Source: Roseinatronobacter alkalisoli
GTDB taxonomy: Bacteria; Pseudomonadota; Alphaproteobacteria; Rhodobacterales; Rhodobacteraceae
Direction of reading: 5' to 3'
Length of the DNA stretch: 64,000 nt
Assembly (NCBI RefSeq): GCF_028745735.1
Contig: NZ_JAQZSM010000016.1
Location: 1-64,000, forward strand
A program made the translations under genes and the position numbers. Under the pieces are notes generated by a model that was not told the DNA's origin, searched no databases, and was given only the letters and a program-made list of their open reading frames with translations. Of the stretch, positions 1 through 6,759 are shown piece by piece (position 1 is the stretch's first letter; each line of letters begins with the position of its first letter).

Positions 1-125
1 AATCATGTTTGGCAGGCTCAAGGACTGGCGGCGTGTCGCAACCCGCTATGATCGCTGCCCAAAAGTCTTCCTCTCAGCCATCGCGCTCGCCGCTACAGTC
101 ATCTATTGGCTATGAGTCCTGACCC
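1..125 (+). mobile_element. 3' end of an IS5-type insertion sequence
   Basis: The first ~115 bases encode the C-terminus of a DDE transposase, and about 10 bases later the sequence becomes part of an unrelated minus-strand ATPase gene. The switch lies near 116-128, around a CTAG tetranucleotide at 125-128. IS427-like members of the IS5 family often target CTAG or related sites. The left end of the element is outside the window, so the terminal inverted repeat and target duplication cannot be confirmed here. Confidence 0.6.
2..115 (+). CDS. IS5-family transposase, C-terminal fragment
   Basis: An open frame enters from the left edge and stops at a TGA at 113-115. The 37 visible residues begin IMFGRLKDWRRVATRYD and end in a hydrophobic stretch (SAIALAATVIYWL). 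This matches the terminal part of IS5-family (IS427-like) DDE transposases, where an N-x-x-F-x-R-L-K-x-x-R-x-x-x-T-R-Y-D block contains the last catalytic region and is followed by a short hydrophobic helix. Only the tail is visible, so whether the complete transposase is functional cannot be judged. Its insertion removed the 3' part of the ATPase gene on the opposite strand. Confidence 0.7.
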   Translation: MMFGRLKDWRRVATRYDRCPKVFLSAIALAATVIYWL

Positions 126-708
126 TAGGGCGAACGTGCTTGCCAGAGAACGAAATTTTAAAACTTGTTCCTTGTTCCAATGCATCAAAGGCGCTGCTAT
201 TTGTTTTTGCGGGCTCAATTATAGGACGCGCCACTGTCCCCGCTTGGTCTTCTATCCATTCTCGACCCCGACGCATCACGCCTTCGTAGATGAAGAAATT
301 ATTCTTTGTCCGAATTGTTAGATCGTTGAAGCCATATGCAATATAGGTGACACCAACGCCCTTATTTCCACGCGTCTCACCCCCAGATTTAAAAGAAATA
401 CTTGGAGCAAGGAAAGATCTAAATTCCACCTCTTCGAATCCGCACCCGTTATCGATGATCTCGATAGAGTTTTCTTGCAAGTTGACTACAACTTTGATCT
501 TAGGTTTTTCGCTCAATTCAGAGGAAAAGCGCTTCTCAACGGCATCCATTGCGTTCTGTATAAGTTCCGATAGCGGGTCGTAGTTGCTAACATAAGACTT
601 CAGAATGTTTTTGATTTCACGCTTCTTAGCGGATGCTAGTACATTCGCATCGACCGCACCTGCCGCTTCCAAAGGATCCCAGGTCAAATTCTTGGTAACC
701 GATGCCAT
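103..708 (-). pseudogene. GHKL (HSP90-like) ATPase, 3'-truncated by IS
   Basis: The 201-residue frame holds a clear GHKL ATP-binding fold: the N-box ELIQNAMDA (about residues 48-56), the G1 box DNGCGF (about 86-91) and a glycine-rich lid RGNKGVGVTYIAYG (about 113-126). This fold binds ATP in HSP90, gyrase B, MutL and MORC-like proteins. The last native codons lie near position 129; the final residues (VRTHSQ) are read from the insertion sequence. Relatives with this N-terminus normally continue for several hundred residues, so this is an amputated gene whose remainder probably lies left of the IS, outside the window. It is also AT-richer than the backbone, which fits transfer. The original role is unknown; a defence or phage-related ATPase is possible. 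Confidence 0.7.
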
Positions 709-1252
709 GTGCCGACGCTCCTAATTCAAAAGGCTGCTGCTGGACGAGATCTTTGCTCGACGTAGGTGACAGGTATGCCACTTTATCTCGGATTAGGCTA
801 GCCATCTGCCTGCACTGGCTTCGCTATTCCGTCAGCCTTGGGGGGCGGTGACCGACCGGTTTCTGCGCCTGAAGTTCGCGGTGATCGCTAGACAGAGTTT
901 CCGCAAACTGTGCAGCGCAGCGGTCCGTGCATGATGCGGCGAATGTCGGCAAACCGCCCCCTGCGTCGGTCATGGTGCAACAGCAAAGGGTCATCAGTCG
1001 GATGGCGCGAACGGCATAAAGGTCCCGCTCAACCGCCATCCGCTAGTCGAAAATGCAGCATGCATGAACGGTAGGAATGTGAAAGCCGCACTGCATAGTG
1101 ACCGCGTGGGGGCCGTCTCGAATGAATAGCGGCCTGACCAAGTCCACCGGAAGTAGACAGCCATCTTGACAGGCGCCCGCGCGAAGCGCCTACATTTAAG
1201 GACCTGACCGGGACATTTCTGGCGAATCCTTTTCGCTTGGGAAAGGGGATCC
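709..1252. other. non-coding or decayed stretch, no supported gene
   Basis: About 540 bases separate the ATPase start from the ClpP-like gene. The open frames here have no recognisable motif, no good ribosome binding site and inconsistent composition. Frames on the minus strand (824-1319) are rich in Arg, Ser and Pro, as expected of shadow frames. I see no tRNA and no clear hairpin terminator. The stretch may be degraded insertion-sequence or intergenic DNA. Confidence 0.5.
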
Positions 1253-1912
1253 ATGACGCGATGGTTGCACAACTTCCTGAAGGGCGACGCGGTGCTGGTT
1301 TCAATCCTGGTGCTGTCACTTTCGGGGTTGGCCGTACTTGGCGCTATCGTGTGGCGCGCAGGCGCACCGGTCCCTGCACCACTGCCGACACCACCCCCTG
1401 CCTACACGCTGTCAGTGTCCGAGGACGAGAAGTCCATCCGCATTGAGGGAGCAATCGAGTTGGGCATCACTGCGGCGCTGTCCGAGCTTCTCGATGACAT
1501 CGGAGATGTTGGCGTGCTGGAATTGCAAAGTGGGGGCGGGCGGGTGCCTGAAGCGCGCGGCCTGATCCGGCTGGTTACCGAGCATCAGTTGGCGACAGTG
1601 GCGCGGGGTGATTGCCTGTCGACCTGCGCACTTGTTTTCATGGCTGGCTCCCCGCGGCGGATGGAGGACGGAGCACGGCTGGGCTTCCACAGTTATGCGT
1701 TGAATATGCCAGTGGTGTCCACCCTGATGGACGTGAGCGCCGAACAGGCCAGAGACATGGCGGGGTTCCTGGCGCGGGGCATTGACGGGGCTTTCCTCGA
1801 CCGGATCGTCGCAACACCGCCCGAAAACATGTGGTTCCCGTCGCGTCACCTGTTGCTTGAGGCAGGCGTTCTGACTGAACCGCCAGTAAACGCTGCAGAT
1901 ACCATTCCGTGA
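1253..1912 (+). CDS. membrane-anchored ClpP/crotonase-like protein (COG3904-like)
   Basis: This 219-residue protein starts at an ATG preceded by AAAGGGGA. It has one N-terminal membrane helix (about residues 13-35), a Pro-rich linker (38-49) and a periplasmic domain of ClpP/crotonase type. The domain shows LELQSGGGRVPEA (about 89-101), resembling the oxyanion-hole strand, then GDCLSTCALVFMAG (119-132), where Ser123 lies at the usual nucleophile position, and His146 in GFHSY. The pattern matches the predicted periplasmic proteins grouped as COG3904, whose substrates are unknown. It stands alone between accessory DNA on both sides. Possible roles are proteolysis or a non-catalytic scaffold; the Ser and His support catalysis but do not prove it. 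Confidence 0.6.
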   Translation: MTRWLHNFLKGDAVLVSILVLSLSGLAVLGAIVWRAGAPVPAPLPTPPPAYTLSVSEDEKSIRIEGAIELGITAALSELLDDIGDVGVLELQSGGGRVPEARGLIRLVTEHQLATVARGDCLSTCALVFMAGSPRRMEDGARLGFHSYALNMPVVSTLMDVSAEQARDMAGFLARGIDGAFLDRIVATPPENMWFPSRHLLLEAGVLTEPPVNAADTIP

Positions 1913-2019
1913 TCAACGATCGTCCTGTTTGAAAACCCCGCGACCCCGCTTGGCGTTGGGCGGAATGTGTTGCAGCGCATCCCGGCATCAGCACCACCGA
2001 ACTCCAACAACCTGGCACC

Positions 2020-2256
2020 TCAATCCAAGCCGAGTTTTTTCCTGATCGCCCTCTCTGAGAGCTCGAGTATCAGGGCGGATAGCTGTTTGAGCGACAATGA
2101 AGCAACTTCGGCGGGCGTGAGTACCCGCTTTAGCTGATTCCATACATCCGCCTGCTCCATTGAGGCCAACAGATTGTGGCCCGCAGTTGTCAGGTCGCGG
2201 ACAAGAATGGTTTGCACAAGCCGCCCGTCCATCGCGATGGGGCGCCCGTCAATCAT
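2020..2256 (-). CDS. small protein resembling the C-terminal part of DUF2513
   Basis: A 78-residue protein whose ATG overlaps the stop of the 161-residue upstream gene by 8 nt, so the two are probably translationally coupled. Residues from about 22 on (DLTTAGHNLLASMEQADVWN) resemble the L-T-x-x-G-H-x-F-L-D-x-x-x-x-x-x-x-W pattern at the end of the phage-associated DUF2513 family. The winged-helix-like first half of that family is missing or much changed. The C-terminus is an amphipathic helix ending KKLGLD. It is the last gene of a four-frame minus-strand run. Function unknown; the family assignment rests on this motif alone. Confidence 0.5.
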   Translation of the reverse strand: MIDGRPIAMDGRLVQTILVRDLTTAGHNLLASMEQADVWNQLKRVLTPAEVASLSLKQLSALILELSERAIRKKLGLD

Positions 2257-2734
2257 CTGCCTCTTCGGTCAGGGCGGTGACACCCGCCCCATGGCCGAAC
2301 ATCTGCTGTTGCAAACCTTCGAACACGCCAACCCCCGCCAAAACAGCCGCAGCCTGATAACTTTGCATCACGCCGCTACTGTTTATCCCGGTCGGATCAT
2401 GCTCCACTTCGGAATCATTGGAGATCAGAACGACGCGGGCAGGGGCGTCTTGATCCAGACTGCTGATCGCCGCATATCCCTTCTTACCTGTCGCAAAACG
2501 AAAAAATGCCGCAAGAAGCTGATACAGACCTGCGCTGTCAAGCCCGATCGTCCGAAGAGCGGGGCCGTCATCATCAACTTCGCGGCGAAACCCCTTCCCG
2601 GCGGCGATGTACCAGGTATCATGATTAACTCGGCTGACATGCTCTGAGCTATCGGTATACCAAGCAATAAAAGCGTCTACGACGTTTTGTTCTGTCCCGT
2701 TGTGATCAATACTGACTGACAACATGTAATCCAT
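2249..2734 (-). CDS. hypothetical protein, 161 aa
   Basis: The protein begins MDYMLSVSIDHNGTEQ, is acidic overall and lacks a signal peptide. Its centre is hydrophobic (GLYQLLAAFFRFATGKKGYAAI) and its end is Gly/Ala-rich. No family could be recognised. It starts 7 nt after the stop of the 45-residue gene and overlaps the 78-residue gene by 8 nt, which makes an operon likely. Being between an insertion-sequence junction and an integrative element, it is probably cargo rather than backbone. Confidence 0.5.
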   Translation of the reverse strand: MDYMLSVSIDHNGTEQNVVDAFIAWYTDSSEHVSRVNHDTWYIAAGKGFRREVDDDGPALRTIGLDSAGLYQLLAAFFRFATGKKGYAAISSLDQDAPARVVLISNDSEVEHDPTGINSSGVMQSYQAAAVLAGVGVFEGLQQQMFGHGAGVTALTEEADD

Positions 2735-2741
2735 GAACGCT

Positions 2742-2879
2742 TTACCTTTTCAGTTCAACAGGTGCGATGATCGATTCATCTTCCAGAACGTGAAGGGGCG
2801 TCGCGCGAGGTACTACTGCGCCAACCAAATCATCAAAGCTCGCATTGATCGGTTTGATATGATCTTTCTTGTCAGCCAT
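2742..2879 (-). CDS. hypothetical 45-residue protein
   Basis: The ATG at 2877-2879 begins MADKKDHIKPINASFDDLVG and the frame closes with TAA at 2742-2744 after VELKR. The N-terminal pattern (charged, then I-x-P-I-N-A-S-F-D-D) recalls short leader-like proteins found upstream of P63C-type and other accessory genes, but no function is known to me. Its start overlaps the stop of the preceding small frame by 8 nt and the next gene follows after 7 nt. This tight packing is the main evidence that it is real. Confidence 0.45.
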   Translation of the reverse strand: MADKKDHIKPINASFDDLVGAVVPRATPLHVLEDESIIAPVELKR

Positions 2880-2985
2880 TGATCAGTCCTTTGTAGGTCA
2901 GCCGCTTGCCGTCCATACGGTCAATCGTCATTCCGATGAAGTTCATGGTGCCAATTGCGTTCTCAATCTTAGTGATGGGATGTGG
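2872..2985 (-). pseudogene. possible ISXO2/IS1595-type transposase C-terminal remnant
   Basis: A 37-codon frame opens after an in-frame stop and ends in MDGKRLTYKGLING, overlapping the start of the 45-residue gene. A G-K-R-L-T-Y-(K/R) tail is typical of ISXO2-like (IS1595-family) transposases, and some elements of that family carry passenger genes behind the transposase. Upstream codons do not continue the homology, so if correct this is only a stub. A 24-residue peptide from the ATG at 2944-2946 is the alternative reading. Confidence 0.25.
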
Positions 2986-3070
2986 TCACTGCGGAAGCTC
3001 GAGCATAATTGACCTAGACCTGTTTGCAACGAACGTCTGACCAAGTAACCTTGAAATATCACAATGCCCC

Positions 3071-3089
3071 GCCCCGCGCGGGGCTTTTT
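3071..3089 (+). terminator. rho-independent terminator
   Basis: A perfect GCCCCGC/GCGGGGC palindrome (3071-3084) is followed by five T residues. It would stop plus-strand transcripts entering the integrative element from the left. No plus-strand gene ends close by, so its parent transcript is unknown. Confidence 0.55.
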
Positions 3090-3393
3090 CATGCGCGCCG
3101 CAGCCCGGCGCTGACAAAGCGTCAGGACTCGACTCTGGCGCGAACTGCCTGCAGGCTTCCCATACCCCCGAATCTGGCTGGCGGCCGGTTGGGGGCAGGG
3201 GTAGCGCCCCTAAGTGGCCCCACAGCTAGGGGCTGCGAAGGGCTTGATGGAGCGTGGATGCGCGCAATCAGGCTCGCCCGGCAAAAGCAGGTGCACCTGC
3301 CGATGCCAAGCCGCCTCGCAAGGGCGGGATACAAATACTGAGTGTGGTGCAACCATGCTCGAAGGCCTTCGGGCGCTGCTTTGGGGAACCCCT
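3090..3393. other. GC-rich stretch without a convincing gene
   Basis: About 300 bases lie between the terminator at 3071-3089 and the small membrane-peptide frame at 3394. Several overlapping frames are open here, but none shows a domain or a good ribosome binding site. Several short GC-rich inverted repeats are present, so a structured RNA cannot be excluded. Confidence 0.4.
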
Positions 3394-3496
3394 CATGCAG
3401 ACTCGATTGACGGCAGTCAGAAGGGTTGTGACGCTCCTTGCGGAGATCGCGACCATTCTGGCAGGGATTATCGCAATAGCCGAATGGCTACTGTGA
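3394..3496 (+). CDS. small single-span membrane peptide (about 33 aa)
   Basis: From the ATG at 3394 the frame encodes a basic N-terminus (MQTRLTAVRRVV) followed by one hydrophobic helix ending IIAIAEWLL, then TGA. A longer reading from 3254 exists but its first part looks like random frame. The peptide resembles the tiny membrane proteins of phages and type I toxins. The hairpin at 3502-3523 sits 5 nt after the stop. No family is recognised. Confidence 0.4.
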
Positions 3497-3501
3497 TACC
3501 C

Positions 3502-3523
3502 AGGGGAGGTTCCGGCCTCCCCT
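3502..3523. terminator. stem-loop after the small membrane peptide
   Basis: AGGGGAGG (3502-3509) pairs perfectly with CCTCCCCT (3516-3523) across a 6-nt loop. No proper T-run follows, so it may be an attenuator, an RNA stabiliser or a weak terminator. Confidence 0.4.
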
Positions 3524-3613
3524 ACCTTACCCTTCACATCACTCATTTGCATCCCTCGTTCGCGCCAGAGCGAAAGCCCTGACAGGGTGATTCTGGCACG
3601 CAGGGCAGCCATG

Positions 3614-3673
3614 CGCAATTAAATATTGCGTTAATCGCAATATAATGCTTGACGGAAGTTGCGCTTATCGCAA
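3614..3673. promoter_or_regulatory. array of inverted TTGCG/CGCAA operator half-sites
   Basis: CGCAAT (3614-3619), ATTGCG (3625-3630) and CGCAAT (3636-3641) begin exactly 11 bp apart with alternating orientation. The last two form a 21-bp palindrome, ATATTGCG-N5-CGCAATAT (3623-3643). A second palindrome, TTGCG-N5-CGCAA, lies at 3659-3673 between the -35 and -10 of the predicted promoter. The layout is that of a multi-dimer repressor operator. No candidate repressor gene is adjacent. Confidence 0.6.
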
Positions 3674-3677
3674 TAAA
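3649..3677 (+). promoter_or_regulatory. predicted promoter of the integrative-element operon
   Basis: TTGACG (3649-3654) and AATAAA (3672-3677) are 17 bp apart, with the first gene starting at 3710. One TTGCG palindrome fills the spacer, so repressor binding would block RNA polymerase. A consensus TATAAT at 3641-3646 lies upstream but has no good -35. Confidence 0.5.
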
Positions 3678-3709
3678 GTGCCCATGCCCCAACGCATGGA
3701 GACACCGCA

Positions 3710-4081
3710 ATGACCGCCCACGCTACATTCACCCCCGCCGAAATTGCACAGGTTCGCCTGCACAGAAAGACCATGCAGGCGCTGGAATCCACGCTGTTTG
3801 CGGCCCGCCAGTCCAGCGACCCTGTGCGCGTGCTGTCAGAGGCGCTGATACGGCAGATGGATTGCGAGGAATTCACGCAGGTCATCGAAGCCATGCTTAC
3901 GATCTGGAACGCGGAACCCGCCGATAGCGATATGTGCCCGCATTACGGTGCGCGCATGTCACTGGCCGAAGCTGCCAATGACGTGATGCATGACTATGCG
4001 CTGGAGGAGGGCAGCTACTACCGGCTGCGCGGGGCGGTTGACCACGCTTTCGGGCCTGCACTGTTCCGGAGGGCGAACTGA
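3710..4081 (+). CDS. hypothetical phage-type protein, 123 aa
   Basis: First gene behind the operator-controlled promoter. The product begins MTAHATFTPAEIAQVRLHRK, is soluble, mostly helical in composition and mildly acidic, with no motif I can name. Its TGA overlaps the ATG of the next gene by one base, the first link in a chain of coupled genes running to the integrase. In phages this position is typical of small early-region proteins. Confidence 0.6.
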   Translation: MTAHATFTPAEIAQVRLHRKTMQALESTLFAARQSSDPVRVLSEALIRQMDCEEFTQVIEAMLTIWNAEPADSDMCPHYGARMSLAEAANDVMHDYALEEGSYYRLRGAVDHAFGPALFRRAN

Positions 4082-4302
4082 TGTCCGTCCGCGAGGATCT
4101 ACTCGCCGCGATGCACGATCTGAACCGTGCGCAACACTCCCTAGCGATGGCGCTGGCGCATGACAGCACCGCCGGGTTGGAAGGTGTCCGCCGCGATATA
4201 TCGTCCGCAGACCGCTGCCTCGCTACCATTTCGCAGCCAGCAAATCCGCACCGCGGCATGGCTATTCTGCTGGAGGATATCGCGCAGAGGGCACGGGCAT
4301 GA
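4081..4302 (+). CDS. hypothetical small protein, 73 aa
   Basis: The protein starts MSVREDLLAAMHDLNRAQHS and is helical and charge-balanced, with no recognised family. It overlaps the previous gene by one base (TGATG) and the next membrane peptide by four (ATGA). The unbroken coupling supports it being a real early-region gene. Function unknown. Confidence 0.5.
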   Translation: MSVREDLLAAMHDLNRAQHSLAMALAHDSTAGLEGVRRDISSADRCLATISQPANPHRGMAILLEDIAQRARA

Positions 4303-4400
4303 TCCGCATCGCAATCGCGTTCCTGCTTGCTCTCATCGTGCTGCACATCACCCCGAATGCGGCGCTCCACATCACCCATCCCGCAACGATTGAGCATTGA
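4299..4400 (+). CDS. 33-residue membrane peptide
   Basis: The ATG at 4299-4301 overlaps the upstream stop (ATGA). The product, MIRIAIAFLLALIVLHITPN followed by a His-containing tail, has one short hydrophobic helix after an Arg, and stops at TGA 4398-4400, two bases before the next ATG. It is the second tiny membrane peptide in the element; both are about 33 residues long but they do not look alike in sequence. Possible holin-like, toxin-like or signal-peptide-like product. Confidence 0.4.
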   Translation: MIRIAIAFLLALIVLHITPNAALHITHPATIEH

Positions 4401-4402
4401 CT

Positions 4403-5395
4403 ATGACCCACCTTGCCCCCGGCATTTACGCCGACATACCGGACACGGACTACCACGCCGACACGCTGACAGCGCAGCCTGCGCTGTCCAACTCCATCGC
4501 CAAGCTGCTACTGCGCAGCCCACTGCATGCGTGGACAGCGCACCCGCGGCTGAACCCGCACTTCGAGCGCAAGGACTCCAAGGTTTTCGATCTGGGAAGG
4601 GCAGCGCATCGCGCGGCCTTGGGCAAGGGCAGCGACTATGCGGCCATTCCGGAAGACTATCTGTCAAGCAATGGCGCGGCCAGCACCAAGCTGGCCAAGG
4701 ACTTCATTGCCACTTCCCGCGAGCAGGGGCTGACCCCGCTCAAATCGGAGGAAGTGGACCAGATCGGCGCCATGGCCGAGAAGCTGCGCGCGCGGCTGGC
4801 CGAATATGGCATCACGCTGGATCCGGCACGAAGCGAAATGACAGCCATTGCTGAGATTGACGGCGTGCCGTGCAAGTGCCGGGTGGACAACGCGCCCGCG
4901 GCGGCAATGCGCATCCCGGGCATACCGATGCCGCGCAAGGTGCTGATCGACCTGAAGACCATCGAGGACGCCAGCCCGGACGCTGCGCGGCGCGCGGTTG
5001 AGAACTACGGGTATGATTTTCAGGGGGCATTTTACCCCGAGGTATGGAAAGCGGCCTGCGGTGAAGATCGCGATATGATCTTTGCGTTCATCGAGAAACT
5101 GCCGCCCCATGAAGTCGCGGTGGTGCATCTGTTGAACGAGCCGGGCCACTCCGGCGACTGGTTCGAGGATGCACGCGCCAAGACAGCGGCAGCCCGCGCA
5201 CTCTGGAAGGAATGCAGCACGACCAACCGCTGGCCCGGCTATCCGAACGGCATCATCACGCTCGAGGCCCGCCCGTTCTTTCGCCAGTCATGGCAGGACC
5301 GTGCCGCCATGCTTTGCCAGACCAGCAAGCCCACCGCTGCCGCATTGCGCGCAGCATATGCCGCACAGGCCCCACACAGAATTGCAGGAGAATAA
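4403..5395 (+). CDS. RecE-like PD-(D/E)XK exonuclease
   Basis: The 330-residue product resembles the C-terminal nuclease domain of exodeoxyribonuclease VIII (DUF3799/PDDEXK-like family). Visible marks are YHADTLTAQPALSNSIAKLL (about 13-32), the usual Y-H-x...-L-S-x-S-x-x-x-x-L-L opening, an early HRAALG block, then KCRVDNA and VLIDLKTIEDA (about 171-181), which supply the D...D-x-K catalytic core. Such enzymes resect double-strand ends to give 3' single strands for phage recombination or replication. The start is the ATG at 4403; a TTG six bases upstream is also in frame. No RecT/Bet-type annealase follows, but a RecA-like ATPase does, and it probably fills that role. Confidence 0.8.
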   Translation: MTHLAPGIYADIPDTDYHADTLTAQPALSNSIAKLLLRSPLHAWTAHPRLNPHFERKDSKVFDLGRAAHRAALGKGSDYAAIPEDYLSSNGAASTKLAKDFIATSREQGLTPLKSEEVDQIGAMAEKLRARLAEYGITLDPARSEMTAIAEIDGVPCKCRVDNAPAAAMRIPGIPMPRKVLIDLKTIEDASPDAARRAVENYGYDFQGAFYPEVWKAACGEDRDMIFAFIEKLPPHEVAVVHLLNEPGHSGDWFEDARAKTAAARALWKECSTTNRWPGYPNGIITLEARPFFRQSWQDRAAMLCQTSKPTAAALRAAYAAQAPHRIAGE

Positions 5396-5398
5396 CAC

Positions 5399-6502
5399 AT
5401 GGGAATGATCCGTTTTACACCTGTCGCCGAACTGACAGACCCGCTGACACTTTCAATCGGCCTGTCCGGCGGGTCCGGTACCGGCAAGACCTACAGCGCC
5501 CTTCTGATGGCACGCGGCATCGCGGAGGTTGTCACGGGCAGGGCTGGCGCCCCCATAGGCTATGTGGACACCGAGAACCGCCGGGCGCTGCACTACAAGC
5601 AGGCGTTCCCCGAAATGATGCATTTCGACATGAAGGCCGTTGACGACAGCGGCAATATGGTCGGCTTCGGGCCGGAGCGCTGGATACAGGTGATCGATGC
5701 CGCAGAGGCCGCGAAACTGCCGGTTCTCGTGATCGACAGCTTTTCGCACGCATGGGAAGGCGTGGGCGGGGTGCTGGACCTGCACGCGCAGACGCTGGAC
5801 AGGCTGACCGGCGGGGATGACAACAAGAAGAACCAGCGCAGCCAGCTCGCATGGGCAGCAGTAAAGCCCCGCTACCGCCGACTGATCGACCGCATCGTGC
5901 GGGCGAAGTGCAACATCATCATCTGCACGCGCGCCAAGCCGGTCATGCAGGAAAAATCCGCAAAGACCAACTGGCAGGAAGTCAATGCACGCCAGACCAA
6001 GACCCGCCGCCAGGACGTGCCTTGGGATCCGGCTGCCGATGGTGACCTGATGTTCGAAATGACGACGATGGTCATCCTTGACCCGTCCGCGCCCGGCTGC
6101 CCCATCCACCAGATCAAAGTCGCCGACCAGTTCAAGGGCCTTCTGGATGCGCGCCAGCCCATGGGGGTGGAAACCGGCCGCGCCATGGCGAAGTGGGCCA
6201 TGGGGCAGGGTGATGCGCAAAAGCAGAAGGATATTCTGGACGCAGCGCGCGCAGAGGCCCGCAAGGGTAGGGAGGCGTTTGTTGCCTACTGGAACAGTGA
6301 CACCGGCAAGGCCAACCGCCAGCTGCTGAACACCATCAAGGGCGAATGTCAGGAGATCGTCGCGCGCGCAGAGCAAGAGGCCGCGCAGTCTGATGATGAT
6401 CCTTTCGCCACACCAGCCCCGATCCTCACCGATGCTGAGCGCGAGCGCATTGCTCGCGAGGTTGCAGAGGAAGCGCGTGCGGCAGAAGAAGGGGCAGCGT
6501 GA
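5399..6502 (+). CDS. phage RecA-like ATPase (AAA_24/Sak4-type)
   Basis: This 367-residue protein carries a Walker A, GLSGGSGTGKT (about 21-31), and a Walker B-like strand LPVLVIDSFSHAWEG (about 107-121), followed by a RecA-like sensor region (NIIICTRAK). The C-terminal ~80 residues are charged and helical, ending in acidic Ala/Glu-rich sequence. Phage proteins of this type act as single-strand annealing or recombination ATPases (Sak4-like) or as nucleotide-binding partners of the exonuclease. It begins three bases after the RecE-like gene, and the stop overlaps the next ATG (TGATG). Either Met1 or Met3 could be the start. Confidence 0.72.
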   Translation: MGMIRFTPVAELTDPLTLSIGLSGGSGTGKTYSALLMARGIAEVVTGRAGAPIGYVDTENRRALHYKQAFPEMMHFDMKAVDDSGNMVGFGPERWIQVIDAAEAAKLPVLVIDSFSHAWEGVGGVLDLHAQTLDRLTGGDDNKKNQRSQLAWAAVKPRYRRLIDRIVRAKCNIIICTRAKPVMQEKSAKTNWQEVNARQTKTRRQDVPWDPAADGDLMFEMTTMVILDPSAPGCPIHQIKVADQFKGLLDARQPMGVETGRAMAKWAMGQGDAQKQKDILDAARAEARKGREAFVAYWNSDTGKANRQLLNTIKGECQEIVARAEQEAAQSDDDPFATPAPILTDAERERIAREVAEEARAAEEGAA

Positions 6503-6759
6503 TGGCATGGTATTCGGAGCGTATGACACCGATCGGCCGCTGGGCACCGCAAGTCACACCCAACAAGCCCTGCGACAGAACCACCGACGGGAAGCACGTC
6601 ACCCTGCGCCGTGTGCGTGAATTGCGGCCGCACGAGGTACATCTGACAGTTGGTGCCCTGCACGCAATCGAGAACGAGCGGGCACTGCTCGCTTGGGAGC
6701 GTGCGCAGGAAGAGGTTCCGGCCGCGCGGGACATGGTGGCAACGGGGATCGCGGAATGA
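6502..6759 (+). CDS. hypothetical phage-type protein, 85 aa
   Basis: The product begins MAWYSERMTPIGRWAPQV; a GTG one codon upstream is the alternative start. It is basic in the middle (RRVRELRPHEV) and acidic at the end. It overlaps the ATPase by one base and the excisionase-like gene by four (ATGA). No family recognised. Confidence 0.5.
   Translation: MAWYSERMTPIGRWAPQVTPNKPCDRTTDGKHVTLRRVRELRPHEVHLTVGALHAIENERALLAWERAQEEVPAARDMVATGIAE

Noticed and set aside
3641-3646. The perfect TATAAT as the main -10 of the element
   Set aside because: No acceptable -35 lies 16-18 bp upstream; TTGACG-N17-AATAAA just downstream is a better pair.
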